Made by a program: the position numbers and the translations under genes. DNA of 64,000 nt from Ferruginibacter sp. GTDB taxonomy: Bacteria; Bacteroidota; Bacteroidia; Chitinophagales; Chitinophagaceae. Below the pieces are notes generated by a model, which had not been told where the DNA came from, did no database searches, and saw nothing but the letters and a program-made list of their open reading frames with translations. Each line of letters starts with the position of its first letter. Positions within the stretch are counted from its first letter, which is position 1. The stretch is from NCBI GenBank assembly GCA_025350645.1, contig JANXXM010000092.1:56266-120265 (forward strand), in the 5' to 3' direction. Shown here piece by piece: positions 33,609-43,101 of the stretch.

Positions 33609-34772
33609 TTATCCTGCAGTATTTATCATATTTTTTTCCAAATAATCAATATAAGGCTGTACTGCTTTATCAAAACTAAAATGCTTTGCAGCAGTGATGG
33701 TATTAGCTGCATAAAAATTATAATTGCCTCTTATTTTTTCAATTCCCGCTCTTATACTTTCTGTGCTAAGGTCTTTTATTAAAACACCGCACGCCATTTC
33801 ATCAATAAATTTAAACCCGATAATATCTACTGCAAGTACGGGCACGCCCGCAGCCAGGTATTTAAATATTTTGCCAGAAGGTGCGGTCTCATAATTAAAA
33901 TGCTGTACCCAGTCTACATCAAAATTGTAAAAACAAATACCTATTTCAAACTGAGCAAAATAACCTACCACATCTTTATTATCCAGGTATATACTATTTA
34001 AAAACAAGCGTTTCTCCTGTAGCAGGAAATTATATTTCTCAGTTATAATTTTTTTAGTTTCCTCCATTACCGCACCCTGCACAGTAAGTGTTTCGTCTTT
34101 GTAACCAGAAAGATATTTGAGACAATGATAAAAGCCGAAAGCATCCCATGCAGTACCACCATATAATAATCCTTTTTTAATACCAGTAAAATAATTCTCC
34201 TCAAAAACGGGCGCATTTTGAACAAAAAATGTGGTATGTTTTTCTTCTTTAAATAAATATTGATAACGTGCCAGGCTTTGGGTAATTACGCAGTTTATAG
34301 TTTCTCTTTTTATGAACGGCAAAAGATCTTCTCCTATACCCAATTCCAGCGATATAAAATCTGCTTTTATGTTAAGAACAGAACAATAAAAAAGATTTTG
34401 CACATCTACAGCAATAACCCGGTGATAAATTGTTTTTTTAAGGAAATTCTTCACTACTCTAAAATGGCTATAATCCATTTTAAGCCGCAGTTTTGCTGCT
34501 TCTAGCCGTTTTGCATGAGTATTAAATCTTCTTAAAAAAAAATATTTAACCTTTAGTGTATATGATGGCTTTACCCAGATTTCGTTTTCATAATACTCAA
34601 TATTTTTATCGTCAATTTTTTGATTAATAAAATTTTTATCAAAGCCCGCAAGAATGGTTACGGTATAAAAGCGGGATAGGGTTTCATGTAATTGAATTAC
34701 CGTAGGAGAATAAGCAATATGATTACCTGCGGATAAAATGGCAATTTTTTTCTTCGGGCAGTTTTCATCCAT
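33609..34772 (-). CDS. Glycosyltransferase (GT4/GT-B-like)
   Basis: The 387-residue protein begins with a GT-B-like N-terminus (KKIAILSAGNHIAYSPTVIQ) and carries the late donor-binding block APSGKIFKYLAAGVPVLAVD near residue 305, as in group 1 glycosyltransferases. It probably adds a sugar to a surface polysaccharide or glycolipid; donor and acceptor are not predictable. It is the left end of a glycosyltransferase cluster and transcribed opposite to most of it. Confidence 0.8.
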   Translation of the reverse strand: MDENCPKKKIAILSAGNHIAYSPTVIQLHETLSRFYTVTILAGFDKNFINQKIDDKNIEYYENEIWVKPSYTLKVKYFFLRRFNTHAKRLEAAKLRLKMDYSHFRVVKNFLKKTIYHRVIAVDVQNLFYCSVLNIKADFISLELGIGEDLLPFIKRETINCVITQSLARYQYLFKEEKHTTFFVQNAPVFEENYFTGIKKGLLYGGTAWDAFGFYHCLKYLSGYKDETLTVQGAVMEETKKIITEKYNFLLQEKRLFLNSIYLDNKDVVGYFAQFEIGICFYNFDVDWVQHFNYETAPSGKIFKYLAAGVPVLAVDIIGFKFIDEMACGVLIKDLSTESIRAGIEKIRGNYNFYAANTITAAKHFSFDKAVQPYIDYLEKNMINTAG

Positions 34773-34850
34773 AAACTAAAAATAATGTTTCTGTTAAAAA
34801 TAAAAATACATTTTATTAAAATGCGGTTGCCGTTGTACCTTTATGTTCCA

Positions 34851-35072
34851 ATGAAAAAAATAATATTCTTCTCCTCATTGATTGTATTGTTGAATGTAAA
34901 AAGCATAAGCAGTTTTGCCCAGTGTTCTATGTGTACCAAAACTGCACAACAACTGGGTGAAAAGCCAGCACAGGGTTTGAATGCGGGTATATTGTACCTT
35001 ATGCTTGCACCATTTTCTATTGTGGGCTTTATTGCTTACCGGTACTGGAAAAATAATAAAGAAACGGTTTAA
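34851..35072 (+). CDS. Small exported membrane protein with CxxC motif
   Basis: From ATG 34851 the product has 73 residues: a signal peptide (MKKIIFFSSLIVLLNVKSIS), a CSMC pair directly after it, KTAQQLGEKPAQGLNAGILY and a C-terminal membrane helix (LAPFSIVGFIAYRYW). The longer frame from 34785 lacks merit because the signal peptide would be internal. The pattern is conserved in Bacteroidota; its role is unknown to me. It converges with meaB, overlapping by four bases. Confidence 0.75.
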   Translation: MKKIIFFSSLIVLLNVKSISSFAQCSMCTKTAQQLGEKPAQGLNAGILYLMLAPFSIVGFIAYRYWKNNKETV

Positions 35073-35971
35073 TTTTCCACAATTAAATTTCTTACAAATT
35101 TATACAGGTTAACGCCTTTTGGTAAATGTTGTAATTGTTTTTTTATTGCAATCTTGTCTACCTTTTTCATTCTTTCTTTTTGCAATAAATAATATGCTTT
35201 TTCCGCAAGCAGCCAGTCTCTTCTTTCATTCAATCTGTTTTCCCCAAGTAGTTTTTCAATAGCTCGCTTTACTTCATCAATACCTTCATTTTTTGATGCC
35301 ACCGTTTTTATAACTTCTATTTCCTGTGTATGATTGCTAAATGCAGGCGCAAGCATTAACCGAAGGTTTTTTACAAAAGTATCTGCACCGAGTCTGTCTG
35401 CTTTATTTACTACAAACATATCGGCTATTTCCATTACACCTGCTTTCATAGTTTGTATTTCGTCCCCGGCTTCCGGTACTATTGTTACAATGGTTACATC
35501 TGCCAGCCCTGCTATTTCTATTTCACTTTGCCCCACGCCCACTGTTTCGATAATAATAATATCAAACTTTGCTACCTTAAGTATATCTGTAATTTCTATA
35601 ATTTTAGGATGCAGGCCACCCAGCGAGCCTCTTGTAGCCAGAGATCTTATAAAAACATTTTCATTGTTATACCAGCGGCTCATACGTATTCTATCGCCCA
35701 GCAAAGCACCCATGTTAAAAGGAGAAGATGGATCAACACACAGCACCGCAACTTTTTTTTGCCCGGCCATGTATGTGCCTATGAGTGCATCGGTAAGCGT
35801 ACTTTTACCTGCACCTGGCGGACCTGTAATACCTACCACCGCTGCATTTGCAGGAGGCAATTCCTCCAAAAATTGTTCGTAGCCTGCTACCTCATTTTCA
35901 ATAAATGAAATGCAGCGGGCAAGGCTTTTTTTATCGCCGTTTTGTAACTGCTGTAAAATATTATTCCACAT
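35069..35971 (-). CDS. meaB: Methylmalonyl-CoA mutase-associated GTPase MeaB
   Basis: MeaB (ArgK family) is the G-protein chaperone that loads and protects adenosylcobalamin in methylmalonyl-CoA mutase. From ATG 35971 the protein has 300 residues, with Walker A GITGPPGAGKST (48-59), VDPSSPFNMGALLGDRIRM as the Mg/switch region, RGSLGGL, ETVGVGQSE and NKADRLGAD. A longer frame reaching 36028 would overlap the neighbouring glycosyltransferase and adds a non-conserved segment. The mutase subunits are not in this window. Confidence 0.95.
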   Translation of the reverse strand: MWNNILQQLQNGDKKSLARCISFIENEVAGYEQFLEELPPANAAVVGITGPPGAGKSTLTDALIGTYMAGQKKVAVLCVDPSSPFNMGALLGDRIRMSRWYNNENVFIRSLATRGSLGGLHPKIIEITDILKVAKFDIIIIETVGVGQSEIEIAGLADVTIVTIVPEAGDEIQTMKAGVMEIADMFVVNKADRLGADTFVKNLRLMLAPAFSNHTQEIEVIKTVASKNEGIDEVKRAIEKLLGENRLNERRDWLLAEKAYYLLQKERMKKVDKIAIKKQLQHLPKGVNLYKFVRNLIVEN

Positions 35972-36060
35972 TAACGCTAAAGTAGTGTAAAGATTAAAAA
36001 ACAAACAAGATTTTTTTGCAAAGGGCATTGTGGGTATTTTGCAGCAAACAAATATGGTTA

Positions 36061-37056
36061 TTGGAAAACGAAAAAGGTATATCGGTAGTTATTCCTAATT
36101 ATAACGGGCATATTTTGCTTGGGCAAATACTGCCGCCGTTGTATGAAGCTTTGCAGCAAACAGCATTAAATTATGAAATAATCATTTCTGACGATAATTC
36201 TACGGATGATTCTGTTGCTTATATTCGTACTGCTTTTCCCCAGATAAAAGTATTGCAAAGCGAGGCAAACAGGGGTTTTTCTCCTACCATTAACAAAGGT
36301 ATTTTTGCTGCTAAATATACTATGCTTTTGTTGCTTAACAGCGATGTAAAGCTAATGCCAGATTATTTTGAAAAGCTACTACCGTATTTTGATGCGGAAG
36401 ATACTTTTGGTGTAATGGGAAGAATTATTGGGTGGGATGATGATACTGTACAGGATGGCGGAAAATATCCTTCGTTTCATGGGGTAAAAATAAAAACGGG
36501 TGGTAATTATGTTCCGCTAGAAAGCAAGCCGGGAGAGCGGTTGTACAGCATGTATTTATCCGGCGCCAATGCATTTGTAAGCAGAGCAAAAATAATAATG
36601 CTCGGTGGTTTTGATGAATTGTTTGCGCCCTTTTATGTAGAAGATTTTGAACTAAGCCTGCGGGCATGGCGCATAGGATGGAAATGCTATTACGAACACC
36701 ATGCTATATGCAGGCATAAAATTTCTGCAAGCATAAAATCTGCGAGCAGCAAAAATGTTGTAAGGAAAATCTATTATAGAAATAAAATGTTTCTGCATGC
36801 CATACATCTTAGTAAAAACAAATTATCGCTTTGGTATTTGCAATTGATATTAGAAACATCGTTACATTTTTTTACAGGGAGGTGGTGGTTTTTTGGATCA
36901 TTAAAGTTGTTTTTTTTATCTCACAAAGAAATGCTAGAGTCTAAGGATAAGTTTGAAAGATTATCCTTTAATAAAAAAAACCTAAAAACTTTAAACGAGG
37001 TGGTTAATAAAATAACTTCATCACTTGGAGGCATAAGTTCTAAAAGATTTGTGTAG
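36061..37056 (+). CDS. Family 2 glycosyltransferase (GT-A, rhamnosyltransferase-like)
   Basis: The GT-A core starts GISVVIPNYNGHILLGQILP, followed by ISDDNSTDDS, a DXD-like LLNSDVKLMPDYF and the acceptor region FAPFYVEDFELSLRAWRIGW. The C-terminal ~100 residues contain a hydrophobic stretch (LSLWYLQLILETSLHFF), which may touch the membrane. No ATG precedes the conserved core: TTG 36061 (MENEKGISVV, 331 residues) is the most sensible start and TTG 36016 an alternative giving 346. It likely transfers a sugar onto a surface glycan. Confidence 0.85.
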   Translation: MENEKGISVVIPNYNGHILLGQILPPLYEALQQTALNYEIIISDDNSTDDSVAYIRTAFPQIKVLQSEANRGFSPTINKGIFAAKYTMLLLLNSDVKLMPDYFEKLLPYFDAEDTFGVMGRIIGWDDDTVQDGGKYPSFHGVKIKTGGNYVPLESKPGERLYSMYLSGANAFVSRAKIIMLGGFDELFAPFYVEDFELSLRAWRIGWKCYYEHHAICRHKISASIKSASSKNVVRKIYYRNKMFLHAIHLSKNKLSLWYLQLILETSLHFFTGRWWFFGSLKLFFLSHKEMLESKDKFERLSFNKKNLKTLNEVVNKITSSLGGISSKRFV

Positions 37057-37080
37057 ATATTTCTGAATAATTGTCGACCT

Positions 37081-39153
37081 ATGAACTTATCGGAGAATAA
37101 AAAATACAAGATGAGCATCGTAAAAAAAATAAAAAATTATTTTAAAAGAAAGAGAAGGATAAAAAAACTTCAAAGTTTTTATAGGAAAAAAACTGTGCTA
37201 TACTTAGAAAATGTTGAAAAAAAACATCTTAATTTTAAAAGTTCTACAAATCCAAAAGTTTCAATTATCATTCCTTTTTATAATCAGATTAATTATACCA
37301 TCAATTGTTTAAATCATCTGCATAAATATTTAACGGGTTCATTCGAGATTATTTTAATTGATGATAACAGTTCCAAGGTTTGTGATCTGTCATTTATCAG
37401 CGGAATTCAGGTAGTAAAAAATCAGAACAATCAAGGCTTTTTAAAAAGTATAAACATAGGCATTAAAGCATCTTCAGGAGAATTTATTTATATTCTTAAT
37501 AATGACACAGAGGTAAAAAAAGGATTTTTGGATGAGTTGCTTTACGTTTTCAATAATTTTCCTAACACGGGTGCGGTGGGTTCTAAACTTTTAAATGCTG
37601 ACGGAAGTTTACAGGAAGCAGGTTGTTTACTTTTAAAAGATTGTTTGATACATCAGATATTCATAAAAAAAGAAGTCTTTTATCCTGAAATCAATTATAT
37701 ACATAAGGTTGATTATTGCTCGGGGTGCAGCCTGCTCTTTAAAAAAAGAAATGATCATGAAAAGATTAATTTATTTGATGAACAGTTTGCACCCGCATAT
37801 TTCGAAGAAACAGATTTTTGTTTTCAGTTAAAATATTTACAGGGGAAAGAAATTTATTATACTCCTTTTTCTGAAGTTTTGCATTATAATGGAATATCGT
37901 ATAACGCAAATCAAAAAAATTTCTCAGAAAAAATAAAACAGAAAGATGAACTGTTTGCTGTAAACTTAAAAAGATTTAAATGCAAATGGCAACAACATAT
38001 TGATAAAATTACCGCCAGTACGATTGAAGAAAGAATTCAGGAATTGTACAATTATAAATCAGTTGTGTTCTTTTGCGGTGCCATACCTGCATACGATAAA
38101 GATTCGGGTTCCAACAGATTAAAAGAAATTATTTCTGCTTTTTTGGAAATGGGTTACTATATTTTAATGGCAAAAAATAAAACATATTTACTTGAAACCG
38201 AAAAAGATTATATTTCATTTTATGAAAGAATGGGAGTGAATGTTTTCTATGAGCATAATCTAAAAATAAATCTTTTCGCATATATAATCAGAAATATTAC
38301 AAATAAAACAATTGCCTGGTTTTATAATCCTGATGTGTTTGAAGAGTATTATGATGTTGCTATACAATCATTACCCGATGCAAAACTGATTTATGACATG
38401 GTAGATATTCATCATCTCCGATATGAAAGAGCTGCAGAATTGGAACCTGAAAATAAGTTTTACAAAGAACAGAGGGAAAAATATTTGGGAAAAGAAGTAA
38501 ATGCTGCAAAAGTTGCCGACTATGTTATTACCATTTCTGAATTTGAAGAAAGCTACATGCGACAATTTTGCGATGCAAAAAAAATTATTACTATCTCAAA
38601 TATTCACTACATTAAAACAAGTTTACAAAAAACATTACCTTTTGAAGATAGAAAAGATGTATTATTTATTGGCTCAAAACATGCCCCTAACATTGATGCA
38701 TTATATTTTTTGTACTTTGAAATTATGCCACTAGTTTGGGTAAAGTTTCCGGAAATGAAAGTTAATATAATCGGAAATGTATCGGAATGTATAAAAGATA
38801 TATCTCATCCTAATTTTATTTTTCATGGTTACGTTGTTGATATTGAAGAACACTTTTTATCCAACCGGTTAATGATTGCACCTCTTAGATATGGGGCAGG
38901 TGTAAAAGGAAAAATAGGGCAGGCCTTTGAATATTTTTTGCCCGTTGTAACAACATCTAGCGGTGCAGAAGGTATGAAGTTAATAAACTATGAAAATGCG
39001 CTTATTTATGACGTTGCCGATGAATTTGCAAATTCTATTGTTAGATTGTATACTGATAAAGATCTTTGGTTGAAATTGCAAGGCAACTCAGAGAAAAGCC
39101 TTAGACCATTCTCGAAAGTAAATTTAAAAGTTCAACTTTCAAATATCAGGTAA
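37081..39153 (+). CDS. Two-domain glycosyltransferase (GT2 fused to GT4-like domain)
   Basis: The 690-residue protein has a basic N-terminal segment (about 1-55), a GT2 domain (VSIIIPFYNQINYTINCLNH, LIDDNSSK, ILNNDTEVKKGF, FAPAYFEETDFCF) up to about residue 300, and a GT-B/GT4 domain from about 335 (VVFFCGAIPAYDKDSGSNRL) with PLRYGAGVKGKIGQAFEYFL near 605. Such fusions usually make or modify repeating surface glycans, with each domain adding a residue. It starts 24 bases after the previous transferase gene and is probably co-transcribed. Confidence 0.87.
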   Translation: MNLSENKKYKMSIVKKIKNYFKRKRRIKKLQSFYRKKTVLYLENVEKKHLNFKSSTNPKVSIIIPFYNQINYTINCLNHLHKYLTGSFEIILIDDNSSKVCDLSFISGIQVVKNQNNQGFLKSINIGIKASSGEFIYILNNDTEVKKGFLDELLYVFNNFPNTGAVGSKLLNADGSLQEAGCLLLKDCLIHQIFIKKEVFYPEINYIHKVDYCSGCSLLFKKRNDHEKINLFDEQFAPAYFEETDFCFQLKYLQGKEIYYTPFSEVLHYNGISYNANQKNFSEKIKQKDELFAVNLKRFKCKWQQHIDKITASTIEERIQELYNYKSVVFFCGAIPAYDKDSGSNRLKEIISAFLEMGYYILMAKNKTYLLETEKDYISFYERMGVNVFYEHNLKINLFAYIIRNITNKTIAWFYNPDVFEEYYDVAIQSLPDAKLIYDMVDIHHLRYERAAELEPENKFYKEQREKYLGKEVNAAKVADYVITISEFEESYMRQFCDAKKIITISNIHYIKTSLQKTLPFEDRKDVLFIGSKHAPNIDALYFLYFEIMPLVWVKFPEMKVNIIGNVSECIKDISHPNFIFHGYVVDIEEHFLSNRLMIAPLRYGAGVKGKIGQAFEYFLPVVTTSSGAEGMKLINYENALIYDVADEFANSIVRLYTDKDLWLKLQGNSEKSLRPFSKVNLKVQLSNIR

Positions 39154-39218
39154 TTTAAAATTGTAGGATATTTATAAACAACCAATATTAAATTTTAGTA
39201 GATATCGGGCAATTTGGA

Positions 39219-39682
39219 ATGTATTTCCTATATGATCCAGTAAAGCGGTCAACTGTAAAAAACTATATAGACCAGTATTTGATAAATAATCAAACCTTTG
39301 TAGATCATTTGGCTTTACCTATTTACCGATTTTACAACCCGACCAGTGCAAAGCATTTATTTACAGTTTCATCTACTGCCCCCCCTCCTATAATTATGAA
39401 GGATTGGCATTTAATGCATTTACATATTAAACACCAAATACAGTTCCTATTTATCGATATTTTAATTCAGGAAATGGTGATCATTTTTATACAAAAACCT
39501 TAGTTAATTCTTCAGGATATAACTATGAGGGAATTTGTTTTTATGCATACCCTACTCAAACAAATAATTCAAGACCTGTATATAGATTTTTTAATCCAAG
39601 TTCAGGTGATCATTTATATCAAACCTCGAGTGCAACACCTAATGCCTATAGTTCAGAAGGTATAGAGTTTTATGCCTTATAA
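39219..39682 (+). pseudogene. DUF5648-repeat protein, frameshifted remnant
   Basis: The first frame reads LPIYRFYNPTSAKHLFTVSS, then a C-run at about 39379-39387 breaks it. The following frame reads YNYEGLAFNAF, a TAA, then VPIYRYFNSGNGDHFYTKTL, VNSSGYNYEGICFYAYPTQ and RPVYRFFNPSSGDHLYQTSS, ending EGIEFYAL and TAA at 39680. These are three copies of a ~45-residue repeat (P.YRF.N...G.H.YT....E....GY..EGI.FYA) known from exported proteins annotated DUF5648. One frameshift and one nonsense codon make it inactive; the N-terminus is missing. Confidence 0.8.
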
Positions 39683-39860
39683 AATATTTTTTAAAAGGGA
39701 AGGTTTATTACAAATATTAGATTTGTCCACTTTCTTTATTTTGTCAACAATCTTTTAAAATTTCTAGTTTATAAAAATCTTACATTTTATTAAAAAAAAT
39801 TCTATAGGTATGTAAACTTTTATTCTATTATTTTGTGATTAAATTCAAAATAATGTAAGC

Positions 39861-40799
39861 TTGCAAACAAGTATAATTTTTACAACTCAATCATTGATTT
39901 CCATTATCGTAGCTACATACAACGGCGAAAATTTTTTATTGGAACAGCTTAACAGTATTGCGGCACAAACCTATAAAAAATATGAAATAATCATTTGTGA
40001 CGATAATTCAACTGATAATACAAAAAAATTAGTTCTGGATTTTGCTTCAAAACACAAAAATGTTTTCTTTCATTTCAATAAAAAAAATCTCGGTGTAAAT
40101 AAAAACTTTGAACAGGGCTTTTTAAAGGCAAAAGGAGATTTTATTGCAATTTCAGATCAGGATGATATTTGGTTGCCAAATAAAATTGAAAAGCAAATCA
40201 AACTTTTTAAAACCGAACAAATTGTTTTAGCTCATTCTACTTCTGCAAGATTTTCAGATAATATTTTGCCTTCAAAAAACAAAAATTCAACCGCTGTATT
40301 ATTTTCAGGTAATGATGTAAGAAAATTACTTTTGAGAAATTCTATATCTGGTCATAATATTATTTTCAGAAGAAGCTTACTACCAAAAATTTTGCCGGTA
40401 CCAGAAAATATTTATTATGATTGGTGGATAGTTCAAACAGCAGCATGTAACGGGCTTGTTGCGGTTACAAACAAAATACTTACCTATCATCGTTTCCACG
40501 ATAATAATATTACATTGCACAAAAGAAATTCTGTCTATCAAACCCTACGGGAGTATAATGAGAGAAAGATTGCATTAAATTTATTTTTAGAACTGAGAAG
40601 TTTATCTGAAGCGGACAGACAATTTATTGAAGACCTGAAAACATATTTTGAAACACTTGAAGATCAAAGGTTCTCTAAACAACTTTTTCATTTCTTAATG
40701 AAAAACAGAAATATATTGTTTTATTATAAAAAAGGTATTCTTAAATATTTTTCTCAAAAAAAAGTAGCATACAGGATGAGTTTCAAAGTGCCAGACTAA
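39861..40799 (+). CDS. Family 2 glycosyltransferase (rhamnosyltransferase-type)
   Basis: The 312-residue protein is a GT-A transferase: ISIIVATYNGENFLLEQLNS near the N-terminus, ICDDNSTDNT, then SDQDDIWLPNKIEKQIKLF with the DXD-type metal site, and NIYYDWWIVQTAACNG, as in WbbL/RfbF-like rhamnosyltransferases. The start is TTG 39861; no ATG precedes the core. It is separated from the upstream transferase by the DUF5648 remnant and converges with the next gene, overlapping by four bases. Confidence 0.87.
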   Translation: MQTSIIFTTQSLISIIVATYNGENFLLEQLNSIAAQTYKKYEIIICDDNSTDNTKKLVLDFASKHKNVFFHFNKKNLGVNKNFEQGFLKAKGDFIAISDQDDIWLPNKIEKQIKLFKTEQIVLAHSTSARFSDNILPSKNKNSTAVLFSGNDVRKLLLRNSISGHNIIFRRSLLPKILPVPENIYYDWWIVQTAACNGLVAVTNKILTYHRFHDNNITLHKRNSVYQTLREYNERKIALNLFLELRSLSEADRQFIEDLKTYFETLEDQRFSKQLFHFLMKNRNILFYYKKGILKYFSQKKVAYRMSFKVPD

Positions 40800-41587
40800 T
40801 TTTTTTTAAATTTATTCCATAGTCGTCTTTTTGCCTTTACCCAAAAGAAAACAGGTTTCTTGTTCATAAAAGCGTTACGAGCAAATGACCCGCCGATATA
40901 AAAATTTGTACACGTCGTTTGTATAAACCTGTTGCGAAACTTATTTGCATATTTTTTTAAAAAAGCAGGTTTTTTTTCAAACATATTTACAAGGTTTCCT
41001 TTGCTCAAATGCTGAACCATGAATGGTATTACATAAGCACTATAACCTAAAAAGTCTGCCAGCAAACATATATCCGTACCATAAAAGTGAAAGGATTTAA
41101 TATCTGAAGACACGGTTAACAGTGCTGCCGTTTTAACTATCAATAAATTTTCATCGAGCGAAAAAACCTTTATAGGTAAGCCCAAACTTTTTCTAATGTT
41201 CCCTTTGTTATTTAAATGAAAGGCAACATTTTTATAATCAATACCGCCGGCGTTGCCGCAAACAGCCCATGTGTTATCCTTTTGTTCCAACTCTATTAAG
41301 CAACTAACCAACACACTTAAATTATCTTCGCACCTTACGTCCTGATGTACAACAATAGTGTATAGAGCAAGTGATTCCTGTAAAAATCTTCTGATGGCAC
41401 TATAACCATCAAATACATTTCCTTCGGTATTATCCGCAATAATGTATTCACAAGCTTCGTCGAAACCATTATCAGTAAAACTTTTTTTCATCAACTCATA
41501 TTCATTCATATCTGTAACAATTGTACAAATAGAAAAATGTAAATTGTATTTTTTATCGACACTTATTTTTGTAGAATTATTTTGCAT
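40796..41587 (-). CDS. Putative glycosyltransferase-like protein
   Basis: The 263-residue protein resembles a divergent GT-A fold: an N-terminal strand FSICTIVTDMNEYELMKKSF, EYIIADNTEGNVFDGYSAIR, and IVVHQDVRCEDNLSVLVSCL, where HQDV stands in the DXD position. I cannot name a family with certainty. Its place at the end of a glycosyltransferase cluster supports a role in the same surface glycan pathway. Confidence 0.6.
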   Translation of the reverse strand: MQNNSTKISVDKKYNLHFSICTIVTDMNEYELMKKSFTDNGFDEACEYIIADNTEGNVFDGYSAIRRFLQESLALYTIVVHQDVRCEDNLSVLVSCLIELEQKDNTWAVCGNAGGIDYKNVAFHLNNKGNIRKSLGLPIKVFSLDENLLIVKTAALLTVSSDIKSFHFYGTDICLLADFLGYSAYVIPFMVQHLSKGNLVNMFEKKPAFLKKYANKFRNRFIQTTCTNFYIGGSFARNAFMNKKPVFFWVKAKRRLWNKFKKN

Positions 41588-41599
41588 CTGCGGAGAGCG

Positions 41600-41627
41600 T
41601 TGTAAAGTTTTATAAATTATAAATTTG
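41600..41627 (+). promoter_or_regulatory. Promoter of the LON-domain gene
   Basis: TTG at 41600-41602 and TAAATTTG at 41620-41627 are 17 bases apart, fitting the Bacteroidota promoter pattern. The gene starts 40 bases downstream. Confidence 0.55.
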
Positions 41628-41667
41628 CAATTTTAAAAGAGTTTTTAAATTAAAATATTTCCATTCA

Positions 41668-42303
41668 ATGACAAACTTTATCCCCCTTTTTCCTCTTGCC
41701 ATTGTGGTTTTCCCTGGCGAGGAACTGAACCTGCATATTTTTGAGCCAAGGTATAAACAACTTATAAAAGATTGTTTCAAAAATAAAAAACCTTTTGGCA
41801 TACCGCCTGTTATAAACAACAAAGTAGCAGAAATGGGCACGCTGGTACAAATTACAGAAATAACCCAAACCTACGAAAATGGCGAAATGGATATTAAAAC
41901 AAAAGCTACTGATGTTTTTAAAATACTCGAAGCTATAAAAGAATTACCAGAAAAATTATATTACGGGGCTATAGTAACTTACCCTGCATTAAAGTTTATT
42001 GGCAGCCCGGCACTTATGAAAAAGATATTGGAAAGCATAAGGGAGCTACATATATTACTGAATGTAAAAAAAGATTTTACAAAACCTGATAACGATTTAT
42101 TGAGTTTTGACGTGGCGCACCATGCGGGTATGACGCTGGAAGATGAATATGCACTACTGCAACTTGAAGAGGAACTGCACCGGCAGGAGTTTTTAAAAAG
42201 GCACCTGGCAAAAGTACTGCTGGTAATGGAACAAATGGAACAGCTAAAAAGTAAAATTCAGTTAAACGGGCATTTTAAAAATTTAGAAGGTTTTAATTTT
42301 TAA
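41668..42303 (+). CDS. LON peptidase N-terminal (substrate-binding) domain protein
   Basis: The 211-residue protein starts TNFIPLFPLAIVVFPGEELN and LHIFEPRYKQLIKDCF, the hallmark of the Lon N-terminal beta-domain, and has no ATPase or protease part. Stand-alone Lon-N proteins are common; they are thought to bind unfolded protein, but the role here is unknown. The C-terminal half is helical (EEELHRQEFLKRHLAKVLLV). coaX follows 72 bases later. Confidence 0.85.
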   Translation: MTNFIPLFPLAIVVFPGEELNLHIFEPRYKQLIKDCFKNKKPFGIPPVINNKVAEMGTLVQITEITQTYENGEMDIKTKATDVFKILEAIKELPEKLYYGAIVTYPALKFIGSPALMKKILESIRELHILLNVKKDFTKPDNDLLSFDVAHHAGMTLEDEYALLQLEEELHRQEFLKRHLAKVLLVMEQMEQLKSKIQLNGHFKNLEGFNF

Positions 42304-42375
42304 AATCATGTTACGCTAAACAAGCTTTGCTAATATGCTTGTATAGTAATATTTTGCAGCCACAAAAAAACAACC

Positions 42376-43101
42376 ATGACAACATTGTGCTTTGACTTTG
42401 GCAATACAAGAAAAAAAGCTGCTGTATTTACCGGAGATCAAATGAGTGAAGAAATTTTTTTGGAGGATGATGCCACAGATTCGATTGATGAATTGATAAC
42501 TAAATATCAGCCGGCAAAAACTATTTTATCTTCTGTAATAGATCATAATCCTGCAATAGAAATTTTGCTTGCACAAAAAACGAGGTTTCATAAACTATCT
42601 GCTGCTACAAAAATAAATTTTACCACCCCTGTAGGCAAACCAGAAACTATAGGCGCAGACCGGCTTGCGCTTGTAGCCGCAGCAGTTCATTTTTATCCTC
42701 ATAAAAATAATCTGATTATTGCGCTGGGCAGTTGCATTACCTACAATTTTGTAAACCAAGATCATGCTTTTATAGGCGGCAGCATTTCGCCTGGTATGGA
42801 TATGCGCTTTCGCTCTATGCATGAGTATACTGCAAAACTGCCACTGGAAGCCGCTTCATGGAATTACCCGCTAATAGGCTATGACACCAGAACAAATTTA
42901 CAAAGTGGCGTATTGTATGGCCTGACCTGCGAAATTGATGGAATAACGGGGCTTTACGAAGAAAAATTTAACAACTTTAACGTGGTTTTAACCGGGGGCA
43001 ATTCATCGTATTTTGCGGGGCAACTTAAAAACAAGATATTTGCCGACCACCATTTTTTATTTAAAGGATTGTATGCACTCAGCGAACTTAACAACTGCTA
43101 A
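42376..43101 (+). CDS. coaX: Type III pantothenate kinase
   Basis: CoaX carries out the first step of coenzyme A synthesis and is resistant to CoA feedback. The 241-residue protein has an ASKHA-fold start (TTLCFDFGNTRKKAAVF, phosphate-1 motif), GADRLALVAAAVHFY (the pantothenate-binding region), ALGSCITYNF and GGSISPGMDMRFRSMHEYTA, then the adenosine motif VLTGGNSSYFAG. The outer membrane protein gene overlaps its 3' end by 29 bases, indicating translational coupling. Confidence 0.94.
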   Translation: MTTLCFDFGNTRKKAAVFTGDQMSEEIFLEDDATDSIDELITKYQPAKTILSSVIDHNPAIEILLAQKTRFHKLSAATKINFTTPVGKPETIGADRLALVAAAVHFYPHKNNLIIALGSCITYNFVNQDHAFIGGSISPGMDMRFRSMHEYTAKLPLEAASWNYPLIGYDTRTNLQSGVLYGLTCEIDGITGLYEEKFNNFNVVLTGGNSSYFAGQLKNKIFADHHFLFKGLYALSELNNC

